Assembly (NCBI GenBank): GCA_032717465.1
Contig: CM064657.1
Coordinates: 21,546,970-21,610,969, forward strand
Direction: 5' to 3'
Length of the DNA stretch: 64,000 nucleotides
DNA from: Coenobita brevimanus
Taxonomy: Eukaryota > Arthropoda > Malacostraca > Decapoda > Coenobitidae
In this document: piece after piece, positions 23,305 through 36,429 of the stretch
Position numbering within the stretch: the stretch's first letter is position 1
How the letters are laid out: the number at the start of each line of letters is the position of its first letter
Notes under the pieces: generated by a model
What the model saw: only the letters and a program-made list of their open reading frames with translations
Database searches by the model: none
What the model was told of the DNA's origin: nothing
Program-made: the position numbers and the translations under genes

Positions 23305-24171
23305 CTGTCATAGCGATGGTTCACAACAAGTACTGGTGAACCTCCTGCATGATAGTTCGGCCATTCATTGCTGGAGGAAGGCTCCACCCAAACAGGGGAC
23401 CGATATGACGTGACACCCTAAGAAATCTGTGGCACAATCGCATCAGCCACAGCAGTGGTAAGTAGCTCAAACTGTGCAGTACTAATAGTGGTTGCAGAGG
23501 TGTAGAATAATTATTTTTCAACATCTCCCGTTTTACAGATTTATATTTATAAAACATGTGGCTTCTTTAGGAATGGTGTGGTATTAACAGTAGTTTCGTG
23601 TCAAACATAGTTTGCATAGTTTCCTTTATTGCATGTCGCTTAAGAGTGCTTTTGAAGCTGCAGCATCTGATCTCAGGGCGATAACTGCAGTGTAGGTGGG
23701 TACCTGTAATATTCTATCTCTGGTTGTGAATTAGTTGCGAAAGTGTGTCAGTCCTGCATAGACAGTCCCTTCCAGTATACCGTGCTGGCCTCTTAGTAAA
23801 GCACACACTAATACAGCTGTATGGATGTCCGGTACTTCACGTTAACCATTATAGAATGTAGCCGGGTAAGTCGTTATAGTGTCTCGAGTGTAATATTAAA
23901 GTTTAACGATTATGGTAATGATACTGATAATGAAAATGTTGTCTAGCTACAAGAAAACCGATAGTCATCATCTTTGACTTGGCATGTCAGGAATAACAAG
24001 TTCCTCACCCTGAATGTCAGCAAATCCTTCACTGTCTTAAAATATTGGTACTGCGTTGACTGTACTGGATTATAATTATTATGCACAACAATTATGACGT
24101 TTAAAAATATTAACAAATAAGATATTACCACTATGAAACACTCATGTCCCTCCCTTAACATACACCCTTAA

Positions 24172-24420
24172 CCCGTCATGTCCCGAGGTTTTTCCCACCT
24201 CTGACACCCCCCAATCCCGAGCTATTTTGGAAAAAAAAAATTTTGGCTAAAACTTCCGCTTTTGTTGAGAAACAAAGGAAAATCACCAAGAAAGGGCTTA
24301 CCGTGGTCCATAAGTGGTCAGAACAGGTGAGGTCCCCCGCACCAGGTAACGTATTCTATCATTGACGTGTGAGTCGCTCACGTTTTCTATGGTTGGAAAT
24401 ATTGGGAGAAACAACAAACA
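24172..24420. repeat. piggyBac left terminal inverted repeat
   Basis: Matches the reverse complement of 29967-30214, including CAATCCCGAGCTATTTTGG and GTGAGTCGCTCACGTTTTC. It runs right up to the N gap, so the repeat may extend further. Confidence 0.88.
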
Positions 24421-24520
24421 NNNNNNNNNNNNNNNNNNNNNNNNNNNNNNNNNNNNNNNNNNNNNNNNNNNNNNNNNNNNNNNNNNNNNNNNNNNNNNNN
24501 NNNNNNNNNNNNNNNNNNNN
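24421..24520. other. Assembly gap, 100 N
   Basis: Exactly 100 N, the usual placeholder for a gap of unknown size. It lies directly after the left inverted repeat, where a hairpin or repeat could have broken assembly. Confidence 0.98.
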
Positions 24521-25882
24521 TAGATAGGATAGATAGATGTTTTCTTGACCTTCTATCCTCCAATCTTTCTTTTATTTACATGCTTGATTTTTAACATGCC
24601 CATCCCTTTTCCTCTTCAGTAGTTTTTGGATATTCTTACCCACAGCATCTTCAGAGGTCTAGAGTATTTTGAAGGCTTCCCAGTGTAGATGTTGCTGTCT
24701 TAGTATATTTCAGGCATTCTGCTTGTTTCTGTTTTGTTTTCTGCATCTTAATATTCTGTCACTTTGTCATTCTTCTTTCCTTAGCTGCAAGTATTTCGAA
24801 TTTTTAAGTTCGATTAGATTTACTTTTTTCTTTTCTTCCCTCTCATTCTTTTTTCTTTGATTAGATTTCCTACCTTCAGAAGAATTTGTTAACTCTGAAA
24901 AAAAAAAAAAATGCTGAGATGGAGTTTGGAGAAGTGTCCATTAGCCCTTTCACAACTTGAATTTCCTCCCCAGAATATAAATAACTGTCTTGGAATAGCA
25001 AAAAAACATTCAATATGTTAATGAGTTAATATTATTCGTGCTTAGCTATTCATAATTACTCATTATATTATCAGTGTATTGCGTTCACTCACATATATTT
25101 TTTTATCTGTCCCTCTCTTCGTCACTCTTCTTAATAATTATGAAGGGAGGTGCCCCGTGAAACTCGGATTAGTTATATAGTTCCGCAGCAGTGTCTATTT
25201 CGGTCATTTCCAAGAATTCCACACGTTTCTGGGTTTATCCCCCTCCCTTGTTCAATATATCTGTCTAGTTTCTCATTCCTTCCTCTCTGTTTTGCCTCTA
25301 CCTCTTCCAAGTCACATGATGGAGTTTCTTTTTCTCTAATTCCACTTTCTTTCAATCATAAATTTTTTATTCCAATCTTCCTCGTGCCTCTCATTTGTAT
25401 TCTTAGGCAGGAAAGTAACTGGACAGATTTCACAGACCAATCAGAGACCCAGTTATCAATATGCACCCATCAGGAGTACATTGCAAACCTGAATTTTTAG
25501 CTTCTGTTTGAATGGAAGGCAGTGGTCTTCCATATGAGTCCTTTCACTTACCGATCTTAATTTTCACCATCCCCAAGATCTGCTCATAGTTAATTTTGTT
25601 CCATTCTTATACTCTTCTTTTCTCCATATACTATCACTCACTGATTTTATTTCTCACCATCCTACATTTGATTATATCAGAGTTTCCTTCTTCTTTCACC
25701 TGCTTTCAATAACCCATCTCTAATTGCCATCTCTAATTTCTCTCTTCTTTCTCCAGCAAGCACAACTATACAGGCATAATGTAAAAGGAAGAGGGAATCA
25801 TTTTAAGTCCTCCCACTTCAGAATTGAGATATCCCACATCTGGCAATGCAATTATTTAACTCCTGTACATCAAGAAGAGAGT

Positions 25883-25935
<53 letters not shown>

Positions 25936-25977
25936 AGGCATGATGGCTGAGTGATGAAGGAAATTAATGATAAACTG

Positions 25978-26019
<42 letters not shown>

Positions 26020-26359
26020 AGTAAATTACATTAAGGGAAAGGAATAAATGTGATGAAGGAATAAATGACAGCACTTTACCAATTATGTTTTGGATCATTA
26101 ACTCCGAGACGTCCCGTCAACGTATGGATACGTTGCAACATTTTGTATTTGTCAGTCCTGGGTCGAATATTTGTATGTTTTGCAATTGCAAGTTGCATAA
26201 TTTCCACAATTTTCAAAATTCGCACAAGATTTTTGGTACGTAATTTCGCACGACCTTCCCCTACCTCATTTCAAGCCGGGACACTCAAGCAATCACACGA
26301 TCCACACGCTCATCTGCAGGCTCGGTCATTCACCTGTTAGTAACGGTCCTGCTCAGCCT
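24521..26359. other. Non-coding interior of piggyBac element
   Basis: AT- and TC-rich sequence without a recognised frame. It starts with a GATAGATA tract after the gap, and holds (GT)n tracts at 25884-25931 and 25981-26013. Part may be a further insertion hidden by the gap. Confidence 0.5.
25884..26013. repeat. Two (GT)n microsatellites
   Basis: GT dinucleotide runs at 25884-25931 and 25981-26013. Confidence 0.9.
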
Positions 26360-28861
26360 ATGGCGCATAGGAGGTCTCTTGGAGGAGGAAATTCAAGCGC
26401 CGCCCTGGATGCCTTTACTGGCAATAGTGATTCACCACTCGATGACGAGGAGATGGACAAAGATTATGTCCAACCAGGGGATGTGGAAAGCAGCAGCAGT
26501 GATGAGGAAGTCCCATCCCCCAGGAAGTGGCGTCACATGACTTATCGTGCTGCAGGAGAGGGTCAGGCTGCACAAAAACAACATGCAAGATCCTCTAGCC
26601 AGCCCCTATGTGACGTGGAGCCCGATTTCGAGGACGAGGACGCAGGACGAGGCTGACAGTTGGGGGCCGTGGGACGTGCTGCCACGTGGTACAGCCGTTA
26701 GGTTATTACTCATCACGGCTCCAGAGCGCACACCACATCGTTCTAACAGGTATGGGCCTAGTGTTTTGTTTGGGGATGGCGGAAGTGGCAAGTGGAGGGA
26801 GTGGGGAGTGAAAAGGGAAAGTAAGTTGGGAGAAGTGTGGAAAGTGAGAGTGGCGGGAGTGAGTTATCACTCTCGTGGTGGTGTGAGGCAGCAGGGCTTA
26901 TCACTTGGGGCAGTGAAGGGCTGGGTGGTGAGTCACGTGGTGTGGTGATGGAGCAGGGAAGGTGGGGAGGAACCACTCCCCAGTACGTCTTATGCACCCC
27001 AGATATGCCCAGACACGTGGGCAGGCGGTGCGTGCTGAATCGTGGTGTTGTCATGGAGGGGAAGGTGGGAGCCACTCCCCAGCACGTCTTTATGCCTCCC
27101 CAATATTCCCAGGCTTCCTCCCCACAGCCCCCTGATGTTCCCCAAGCGGCCATAAGGGTAAGGGAGAAGGGGAAGGGTAAAGGCAGAGTGAAAAGGAGTA
27201 AGCGGAGTGGGAAGCCCTTACACACTCCTCCTCCCCAACCTCCCCCACCATCATCTCCTCTCCCACCCTGATGAAGGCGAGGATGGGGACGATCAGGACG
27301 AGAATTTTGTGTCTTGGGATTGGGAGGATGTGGAGTGATTTTACTTCCCTCATTCACCCATTCATTGAGCAGGGGCGTGCTGGATGCACTTTTGCTCCCA
27401 GTATTCACCTCAAATTCAACCAGGCTGGATTTTTTCCACATTTTTTTCAGTGAGGCTTTTGTGGAGGAAATAGTGGACCAGACAAACCCTTTCGCTAGCA
27501 GCCAGCGACATGAGAGTGAAAGACTGGGCACAAGGAGCAGGCATTCTATCAATTATGATTACCCAGTCTTCCTTTCAGAAATGTTTTTATTTTTTGCCCT
27601 GGAACTTTTGATGGGTATTGTACGAAAGAACAGAATTCCGGCATACTGGACTAGGGACCCTGTTATGCTGACACCAATATTTGGCCAAGTCATGAGCCGT
27701 AATCGCTTTCAGCAGATTCTAGGTCGCCTCCACTTTTACGATGCTGATGATCCTGCAAATACGAATGACAGATAAGATGAGTCGAATTAGGTTGGTCTTT
27801 GATCACCTGAGGCAAACATTTCGTTCCTCATTTTATCCCTGTAGAGACTTCGTCATAGACGAGAGTCTCGTGTTGTGGAGAGGCAATATTTCATTTCGGC
27901 AGTACATACCCAGCAAAAGGCACCGTTTTGGGTTCAAGATCTTTGTTATGTGTGACTGTAGGACTGGTTATGTGCAAGACATTCTTGTACACTGGTGCAC
28001 AGACAGACATAATAGAAGATCGGAGTATTGGACTGTCTGGAGCAGTGGTAAAGACAATAATAGAAGACTACCTTCATCGTGGTGACGTCCTTTACCTGGA
28101 CAACTGGTACACTATCCCTCTTCTCGATCGTTATCTACTCGGGCATGAAACGGGAATCTGTGGTACCGTCAAGGTGAACTGGCGTCACATGGTCAAGGTG
28201 GGGCGCAAACTTGACAGAAATGAGGTTGTCTTCTTCCAGGCCAACAATATAATTGCAGCGGTGTGGAACCACAATTGAGAAGTCAGCCTCTTGTCCACGG
28301 TTCACCGCCCCTTGATGCACCGTACAGAGTCCGTGATTTACCAGAGCGAGAACAGGTGCCACATATGGAAACCTGAGTGTGTCCTCGATTACATCAACAT
28401 GCGCCTGGCGGACCAGTCAGACTCCATGACATCCACAGTCGAGTATGCCAGGACCACTATGAAGTGGTACAAGAAGCTCTTCTTTCACTTGCTAGATATA
28501 ACTGCCCTGAATTGCCACCACCTGCATGCCATGACAACAGGAGTTCAGGAAACCTTTGAAGGGTTTGTGAGGGAGCTAACACGAGAGATTTTTGCCCGAT
28601 ATGTGGTTGAAAGGCCCGAACACCGCACACGCACTGCCCCTACCGCCCAAACTCCCCTGAGAATATCTGCCCGCCATTTCCCCACTCCTATACCTCCCCA
28701 GCCAAATAGACCTAGGCCCCAATGCAGGTGTCACGTGTGTAGTAATTCCCGGGTGAGACCCACCTCTCAGAGAAGACACCCGCTATGAGTGCGTAGAGTT
28801 TGACGTGGGTCTCTGCATTCACCCTTGTTTTAGTGAGTATCACACCTTGATGCACTTCTGA
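26360..28861 (+). pseudogene. piggyBac transposase, multiply broken
   Basis: An acidic N-terminus from 26360 (Asp, Glu and Ser-rich) precedes the catalytic core. The core holds DFFHIFFSEAFVEEIV (from about 27430), NRFQQILGRLHFYD, VIDESLVLWRG (first Asp, near 27857), YLDNWYT (second Asp, near 28097) and RLADQSD (third Asp, near 28417), so the DDD triad is present. A Cys/His-rich C-terminus (CRCHVC near 28721, continuing to about 28850 in another frame) matches the family's zinc-binding tail. Breaks: frameshifts near 27770, 27990 and 28785, and TGA at 28276-28278. The 26657-27310 segment is not clearly coding and may hold an intron or indels. Confidence 0.85.
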
Positions 28862-28911
28862 TATGGTGTGAATGTGATATGATGCTGATACTCAGAAATA
28901 AATGCGACAAA

Positions 28912-29480
28912 CAGATGCTCAGTGTAACTATAAGGCCCATAGATCTGTAAATAGTAGTATGTAAATGGAAACGGGTGTAATATAAGTGGAAAATTATTAT
29001 ATAAGTGTATAAATATGATCTAAGTGGAAACATACCTAGCGAGGGTATTTTGATGCGATATTCTGACGCTCAGTGGAATAAATAAGGCCCGTAAATATGT
29101 AAATATTAGTATGAAGAATGCAAACGAGTGTAATATTAGTTGTAATTTTTGTAAGTGCTGACATTTATTCTAAGTCAAAATATTCCTAGCAAGTGTATAT
29201 AAGTGCGATTTTCTGACGCTCATTGGAATAAGGCCCGTATATATGTAAATAGGAGTGTACGAGTGGAAACGGGTGTAATATAAGTGGGAAGTTAGTATGT
29301 AAGTGTATGAGTATTATCTTAGTCGAAACATTCATTGCGAGGGTATTTTGGTGCGATATTCTGACGCTCAGTGGAATAAATAATGCTCGTAAATATATAT
29401 ATTGTGCAGTATTGTGTGTAAACGGGCGTAATGTAAGTGGGGAAGTATATCTGGAACTGAAGAAATAAAGTAGAAGTTGA
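28912..29480. repeat. 150-bp tandem repeat, nearly four units
   Basis: GACGCTC/GATGCTC followed by AGTGGAATAA and AAGGCCCGTA recurs near 28912, 29063, 29213 and 29361, a period of 148-151 bp. It sits inside the piggyBac element between the transposase and the right inverted repeat. Confidence 0.85.
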
Positions 29481-29966
29481 AACACGAGTGGTAGAGATTG
29501 TGCTTGCTACATGAATATGCGCTAGCATTTCGCTAAATGCCCTCGTAATGAATGTAAATACTTGAAAACATTTACAGTGGTGGAGGAAAGGTTCAATGTA
29601 AAGGAAACAATACTATGAAAGTGATAAAACAATATGGTATATTGAAATACGAGCCATAGCGAGTACGCTGAGTAAGCAGATGTGCGCTGTAGTTGTGCTA
29701 CATGTCATCGTAGTGAATGAAAACAACTGAAAACATTTACAAACAGTACAAAATGGTAAAATGGCATTGAAACAATTGTATACATGTAGAAAAAATGATA
29801 TGTTGACGGAAACAAGAAACTTAGCACATAACGTGTTACCACTCTGACCCAACTCACTACGCTCGCGCGAAGGTACAATGTTTATTTTTCATATATATGT
29901 CAATGAAAACCATTATATTGTTATTCTTATTGTTTATTAGTTCAAATTCAATAAATGTAGAGGTAT
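29481..29966. other. Unassigned 3' interior of piggyBac element
   Basis: AT-rich with no recognised frame. Confidence 0.4.
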
Positions 29967-30214
29967 TGTTTGTAGTTTCTCCCAAAATTACCTACCATAG
30001 AAAACGTGAGCGACTCACCCGTCAGTGATAGAATACGATACCTGGCGCGGGGGACCTCACCTGTTCCGACCATTTATGGACCAAGGTAAGCCCTTTCTTG
30101 GTGATTTTCCTTTGCTTCTCAACAAAAGCGGAAGTTTTAGCCAAAATTTTTTTTTCCAAAATAGCTCGGGACTGGGGGGTGTCAGAAGTCCGAAAAAGCT
30201 CGGGATGTGATGGA
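29967..30214. repeat. piggyBac right terminal inverted repeat
   Basis: Inverted copy of 24172-24420, followed by TTAA at 30215-30218. Confidence 0.88.
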
Positions 30215-30218
30215 TTAA

Positions 30219-30900
30219 GGGTTAAATTCAAATTTTATGGCTTGCGAGAGTAGGGAGGGAGGAGAGGGGCTGGTGTGTTGTTGCCAGTTATGTCATGTTT
30301 AGTTTGTAGGATATTGCTACGAGCATTATCATAACACCTACAGCTCATTCAGTGAAACAACATTATTGTAATGAGTGACAAACATTACCCTTTAAGTCAG
30401 GAGTAATATTATTTGTCATTACAATTTTTCTGCAAAGAAAATGTGGCACCATTTCTTTCATATGATAACGTGTGTCCACTGCAGGACCGGTGTAACGAGC
30501 TACTTTGTCCTCCCCGAGTTCAGAGTCCTCCCTGCTATGCGCATGCGCCGTCGGCCGCTAGATCTATGCCAGACGTACGAATCATTCACGCTCAGACTCT
30601 GAGGAGAGAACAACTCGTAGCTGGTTATTTCGTCCCTCGATGAATTCAAGGCATTTCACCCACGATAATCTCGACTGATATGCAGTGTTAAGTCTCTTAT
30701 AGCCTTGGTGGCATATGTAGGTTCTTTTTCTTCCCTGCCATAATATACGATGGTCGAATTCGTCGGGCCAAATTCATAAAGGGACGAATCCACTAAATTA
30801 CCAGGCAGGGCAGCGTCATATTACAAACAAAACAAGGAGAAGATTGAGATAACTCTCGTCAGGACCACCATAGCGTGCGGACGTTTGTTGTGGTGTTCCA
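30219..30900. other. Unassigned sequence, perhaps including the LINE C leader
   Basis: No frame or repeat family recognised. The 5' border of LINE C lies somewhere between here and 30979. Confidence 0.4.
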
Positions 30901-30978
30901 CCTTGCATACATAGTCTGTTTTCTGCAACAATTTGCTTCATCTGGTGTGTCTACTGTTTCCTAGCGGACACCAGAGTA

Positions 30979-32634
30979 ATGCCTGAACCACCTGTGGATC
31001 CAGGGGGCATGCCGCAACCACAACATATGGACGAATCCTCCGCCGGCATCAAGAGGACCCGTGACTCTTCTCCTTCCGGGGTTGGTGGTGATCCCACCCA
31101 GGTAAAAGCGACTAGGGGCTCTGCTTACCATCCTCCAGCATCGTCAGGTGAGCCCCAAGGGGATACTTTTGCCGTTTTCTACATCCAGGAGGCTTCTGGG
31201 TCCAGGGTTTTTACAGCTCCCCCCAAGATCACTGAGTATCTGGTAGCTGCACCCTTTGCAAAGTGGTGCCGAGCTGATAAAACATTCATCAGGGGCAATG
31301 GTATGACCTTGGAGGTGCAGATCCGGGAGACAGACTTATGTAAGATAAACTCCCCCATGGAACAGCTAAATGAACTTGGCCCCTGGAAGGTGAAGTGTAG
31401 ACGGTTACGGGAATGGGAGGTAGGTACAGGCAATTACACCTTCAGTACCATAGGTCCTATTGCTCGCGACTGTTCGGGGGCGGACCTCACCACGGAAATC
31501 AACATCTTACAGCACAATCAAGATCGACCCCTGGAGACGAGCCGTCTGGTGGAGGTGGTTTGGCTCCCAGCCAGGTTTTCTGCTCCAGGTGAGCCTAAAG
31601 TTTCCACGACGCTACGGCTTCGGTTTGCAGGCCCATTACCAGCGCGTGTGGTTTACGGTGGGGTGTCTTTCCGTGTAAGTTCATATATTTTCACCGTGTA
31701 TCGCTGTTTTCGATGCCACGCATTCGGTCATGGCTCAGCCACATGTAAATCTGGCTTTCGTTGCTCTTTGTGTAGTGGTATCCACCAATTTCAGACGGAG
31801 GATGGTACCACCTGTTCTTTAGACCCATACTGCTACTTGTGTGGTGGTGCCCATAGGCCAGTTTTGCACGTGTGTCCAATATATCGCATGGCCTTAAGTG
31901 TAGATCGTGACGGCAGGATCTCTTCAACACCAACGGCGGACATCAAGAAGATCCTGCGTGCCCTCCCAGCCACCTACCATCGGGATAATCTTATCTCTGA
32001 CAGAGCATCGCGGCCACCAGCTCCTACGACAAATACCTTCTGAGACGGCTTCTGGGCCCCTTCACGTGGTTCTGCCCATGGTAGTTCCTCTTCCTCAGGA
32101 CTGGGGCCGAATCGTCCCTCAGTGGGGATACCCATTACAAACCGGTTTGCCACCTTGGAAGAACATGATAACGGAACTGCAACAACGGACTTCGGGACCT
32201 GGGGTTCAGAACCCTCGCCAATCACTGAGGTCGATACTTCCGCCCAGATATTGTCCTACTCAGCAGACGTCCATTCACCTCCGACGTTGAGGTTCCCTCA
32301 CGGACTTGAACGTCGTCGTCCCCAACCACGTCTCCCAGCGGACAGGACCCTGATGGATGAGATCATGCCGGCTCCACTCCCCTCCCAAGGTCAACCACAG
32401 GAACACGCCCCTCAGCGTGCCCCCGCAACTCATACCCCGCCAGCCAGACCCCAGCGACCTCCCTCATCACCCCCCTTCCTCGGTAGCCAGCTGCGAACTC
32501 TCCCCTCTGTGGATCTTGCTACCCTTCTCCAGATCATCATTGATGCCATCTCCGCTTATCTTCAGGGAATCTCACCCAAGGACATCTGTGAGCAACTCAT
32601 GCCCAGGCTATTCTCCCTCACGCCATATTCTTAG
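30979..32634 (+). pseudogene. LINE C ORF1, zinc-knuckle RNA-binding protein with one internal stop
   Basis: ORF1 proteins of I/jockey-type elements bind the element's RNA. Translation from ATG 30979 gives a Pro/Ser-rich N-terminus, a central region ending in FRVSSYIFTVYRC, then a knuckle with Cys-x2-Cys-x4-His-x4-Cys near 31700-31745 and two further Cys/His clusters up to about 31880. TGA at 32041-32043 interrupts it; the same frame then runs to 32634 and contains NRFATLEEHD, a motif common near the end of such proteins. The interruption is probably a point mutation. Confidence 0.8.
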
Positions 32635-32645
32635 ACTCCACTCTT

Positions 32646-35600
32646 ATGCCTTTTTCCATGGTGGTGTGGAACGCTAGTTCTGAACTGAGAAAAACCCAAG
32701 AATTCAAGATGTTTTTGGATGAACTTCTTCCCTCGGTTATTGGGATAAGCGAAACGCGGCTACAATCGCATCTTCATTTTCACCTTAGGGGTTACACTGT
32801 CGTTAGACAGGATAGGCCGGCTCAACAGGGGGGAGGGTTGGCCTTACTGGTCAGAGAGGGTATTCCATGTAGGCCATTTCCTCTCACCACTCGTCAAAAT
32901 GGGGTATTGGAGACCTTGGGTGTACAGTACAGGTAGAGCCGCAGGGACGTCACGTTTCCTTGCTACTTTTATACAACCCCTGTCGCACTCTTACAGTTGC
33001 TGAATTAACACATTACTTTGACCAGCTTCCTTCACCAGCACTGGTCTTCGGTGACTTCAATGCCCGTCATTCCCTGTGGGATCCTGACCTCCCTTGTAGA
33101 TCTGTCAATGCCTCAGGTTCTTCCCTGTTCTCTTATCTGGGGCAGTCAGATAGGTACACCCTTCTCTCCCCAGCGGGCCTCAAGACCCGTTATGATCCAC
33201 ACACAGGAGTGGGTTCAGCTTTAGATCTGTGTATAGGGGATACTTACTTCCATGGGGCAGAGTTTACTGTGGGACCCTTTATGATCATCTCCCGCTAATA
33301 ATCCGCTTCCCCGATGTATCCGTTTCTGACTCGGTTCCCTCGAGCCCGCGATGGCGCCTGTGGGATGGTGGATGGACAAAGTTTTCCGTGGCCTTGACGG
33401 ACTCTCCGCCGGTACTTCACTTTCCCCTAAATATCACTGCGGGTGCTTTTTCGGATTGGTTGGTAGCAGCAGGTAAAGATGCGTTTTCGTTGGTCACTTC
33501 CCGCCGGACGCCACGTTGTGATGTCCTGTGGTGGACCGAGAAGTGTCACCAGGTGGTGTTAGCAAAGCGCCGGTCTTGGCGCGCATGGCAGGCCTGCTTA
33601 TCTGAGAGCAACAGGGTTCGATATCGTCGATTAAACACGGAATGCATTCGTACTGTCACAGCTGCAAAACGGAAGGCTTGGGCGACTTTTGTAGCGTCTC
33701 TATCGTTCTCCACCTCCTCCATTCGCACCTGGCATTTCTTGCAGGCCATGAAGGGTAAGTTATCCTCCTTCTCATATCCCCTAACCCTAGATGGTGTAGA
33801 TATACTAACTACTACCGGGAAGGCTGATGCTCTCGCACGCTATTACAGCTTAACTCTTAGTATCCCTGCTCCCATCCCTGATTTGCCCCGGGTCATGCAT
33901 GTGGTTGAGGTGGCTGAAGCAGAGCCCTACCCCACGGATCTGTTATCTCCTATCACTCCCCATGAGTTATCAGTTGCGATACGTGCTCTACCGCCCCGCA
34001 AAGCTACTGGGCCAGACATTATACCGTACAAATTCCTGACCCATCTTCCCCCTGTGGCACATGATCTCCTCCTAAAGTTGCTTAACTCTAGCTGGCAATT
34101 GGGCGTCTTCCCCATGGCATGGAAGCATGGCGTCATTCTCCCTTTTCCAAAGCCGCGAAAAGACCCCACCCTGCTTAGTAGCTACAGGCCAATAGCCCTT
34201 CTCTCATGTCTTGGGAAACTCATGGAACGAGTGGTAGGTAACAGGTTACACTGGTAGGCAGAGAGAAAGGGTCTTCTCCTGGAGGAGCAGTGCGGCTTCC
34301 GGTCAGGACACAGCACTCCGGATATCCTTCATCACCTTGAACATTCTATCCAGACTACATACAGAAATAAGGAAGTCATGCTGGTCCTTTTTATTGACCT
34401 GGCTGAGGCCTTCGATTCTGCTTCCCACGAGGGGATCCTTTATAATTTACCTAGAGTGGGGATAGTTGGGACGACTCTAACTTGGATCCATAACTTCCTA
34501 TTTGGTAGAACCTTCTCAGTTTCTCTTGGGGGAATAACATCATCTTCGTTTCCGGTCCGTAGGGGGGTACCTCAGGGGTCGGTCTTGAGCCCTTTCCTTT
34601 TTAATATGTTATTGTCTACACTTCCCCGTCCTCCAGGCACCTCCCTTCTGGTATATGCGGATGACCTAACCCTCCTTAGCTCAGCCCCCACTCTTCAGGA
34701 AGCACAGAACCGTCTCCAGTCAGGGATTACCACCTTACTCACTTGGTTTGCAGACTGGGGTTTCAGGGTTAATGTAAATAAATGTGTACTAATGTTTTTT
34801 ACCCTTAGACGCGCCCTACCCTCTCTGTCCATCATTCATGTCCATGACACCCCAGTCCCTCTCTGGCGTCACCACACCTTCTTGGGGCTCCAACTTGATG
34901 GCCCCATCCTGACTTGGAAGGCACACATTGAATATTTACGGGTCTCCTGTATGATGCGCCTTTCCCTCATGAATGCCTAACAGGCTTCCGATGGGGTGCC
35001 TCCCGGGAAGTTCTGTTGAAGTTTTACCGGGTGTATATCAGGAGTAAATTGGATTATGGCAGTACCATATATGCATCCGCCTCCCCCTCCCTTTTACATA
35101 AACTCGATGTAATTCAAAATTCTGCCCTCCGGATAACACTAGGAGCACTCTGCTCATCACCAGCTGCTGCAATGCATGCAGAGGCAAATGTGTTACCCTT
35201 GGAGCGATGGCGAGTATTCCAAGACTGTTCATTCCTATATAGAAGTCTCTCCTTCTCTCCTTCCCATCCCTTGACTATACTGTATGCCCATCCTAGGATC
35301 TCCCATGACGATCCATCCTGGCCTTTACGTTCCCGTGTTCCATTCATCGTCCATGCTTTGCAATCCTTTTGCCGATTGTCCTTACCTCTGCCACCTTCCT
35401 TCCCTATGTCTCCTGTCTCTCCACTCCCCCCTTGGTTCCCTCTCCCCTCCCTTTTTTAGTTACACCTCCACGTCCCGTTTACTAAGTCCACAGACTGTCC
35501 CAGTGCCCTACCCCTCTTTGGCGAACTAGTGTCCCTCCATTATGCTAACTCTATTCAGATTTTTACGGATGGCTCTCATGTCCCCTCCCCTCCCTCCATG

Positions 35601-36429
35601 ACAGCAGCAATCTTTGTCCCTTGCCTTTCTCTGTGTAAAACATGGAAACTAAACGGGCTTCATCCTATCCTTGCTGCCGAGCTTTTTGCCATCATGGGTG
35701 CCCTGGAGTTTGGATTCATTTCTCCCCCAGTCAGTTGTCATTTTTTCCGATTCTCAGTCTTCCCTTGCCCTATTGTGCTCCAGGCGCCCATCCTCTCATC
35801 ACAAACTCGTCTTCGACTGTCACTCTGTTCTCCTTTTTCTCCACGACCAGGGTTTTACAATACACTTTCAGTGGGTCCCTTCTATCACAGGCATCCATGG
35901 AAATACTGTAGTTGATGCTGCAGCCACACTGGCACACAACATGACAGAAATTGAATCTTATCCTCTTGACTTTTCCACCTTCTCATCACACACCTTTTGC
36001 ACCCTCTTCAACTCGTGGATCGCTGCCATCCCTGATCTACTCCACAACACTAGCCTCTCTACTTATCGCTCATCATCTACCCCACAACCTTGGGCTCGCT
36101 CCCCGAGCCGAGACCTGGACATAGCATTGTTCCGACTACGGCTTGGCCACACTGCCCTCAATGCACACCTGCACATGATAGGCCTTTCCCCTACCCCTTC
36201 ATGTCCATGGTGTGGTGACACGGACGAAACCATCCTCCACTTTGTCTTTTGGTGTCCGAGATTCTTCTCTGCCAGAACTTTCCTCCGTTCAGCCTTGATT
36301 TCCTCTGGTGTCCATGACTTCACGCTCCCCATTCTGCTGGCAGGTGTTGGGCTACCGGAGGACCTCAAAGCCAAGGTGCGTCTCATGAAGAAGTTCCTCT
36401 GCGTCACTGGTCAAATTCGTCGCCTGTGA
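32646..36429 (+). pseudogene. LINE C ORF2: endonuclease, reverse transcriptase, RNase H, broken
   Basis: Starts at ATG 32646. Endonuclease: VVWNAS, ISETRL, then after a frameshift near 32935 GDFNARHSLW. The RT begins after a frameshift near 33235-33295 and has ATGPDIIPYKF, PISYRP-type SSYRPIALLS, LAEAFDSASH, RGVPQGSVLSP and Tyr-Ala-Asp-Asp at 34653-34664. RNase H: FTDGSH near 35557, AELFAIMGALEF, FSDSQSSL near 35735 and GNTVVDAAA near 35900. A C-terminal CPWCGDTDETILHFVFWC knuckle is near 36200. Breaks: frameshifts near 32935, 33235, 34980 and 35650-35740; stops at 34255 and 35457. Confidence 0.85.

Larger units (their letters stand above)
19400..24171 (-). repeat. Giant inverted repeat, right arm (split by LINE A)
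   Basis: Inverted copy of 17524-19290 in two pieces, 19400-20004 and 23305-24171, ending at TACACCCTTAA. The two pieces are contiguous in the left arm apart from 17 bp, so LINE A entered an already formed repeat. The loop between arms is about 110 bp. Confidence 0.85.
24172..30214 (+). mobile_element. piggyBac transposon with 250-bp terminal inverted repeats
   Basis: TTAA at 24168-24171 and 30215-30218 flank ends CCCGTCATGTCCCGAG and, in reverse complement, TCCATCACATCCCGAG. The inverted repeats continue for about 250 bp with few differences. It encodes a piggyBac transposase remnant. The element contains the assembly gap, so its true length is unknown. Confidence 0.88.
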
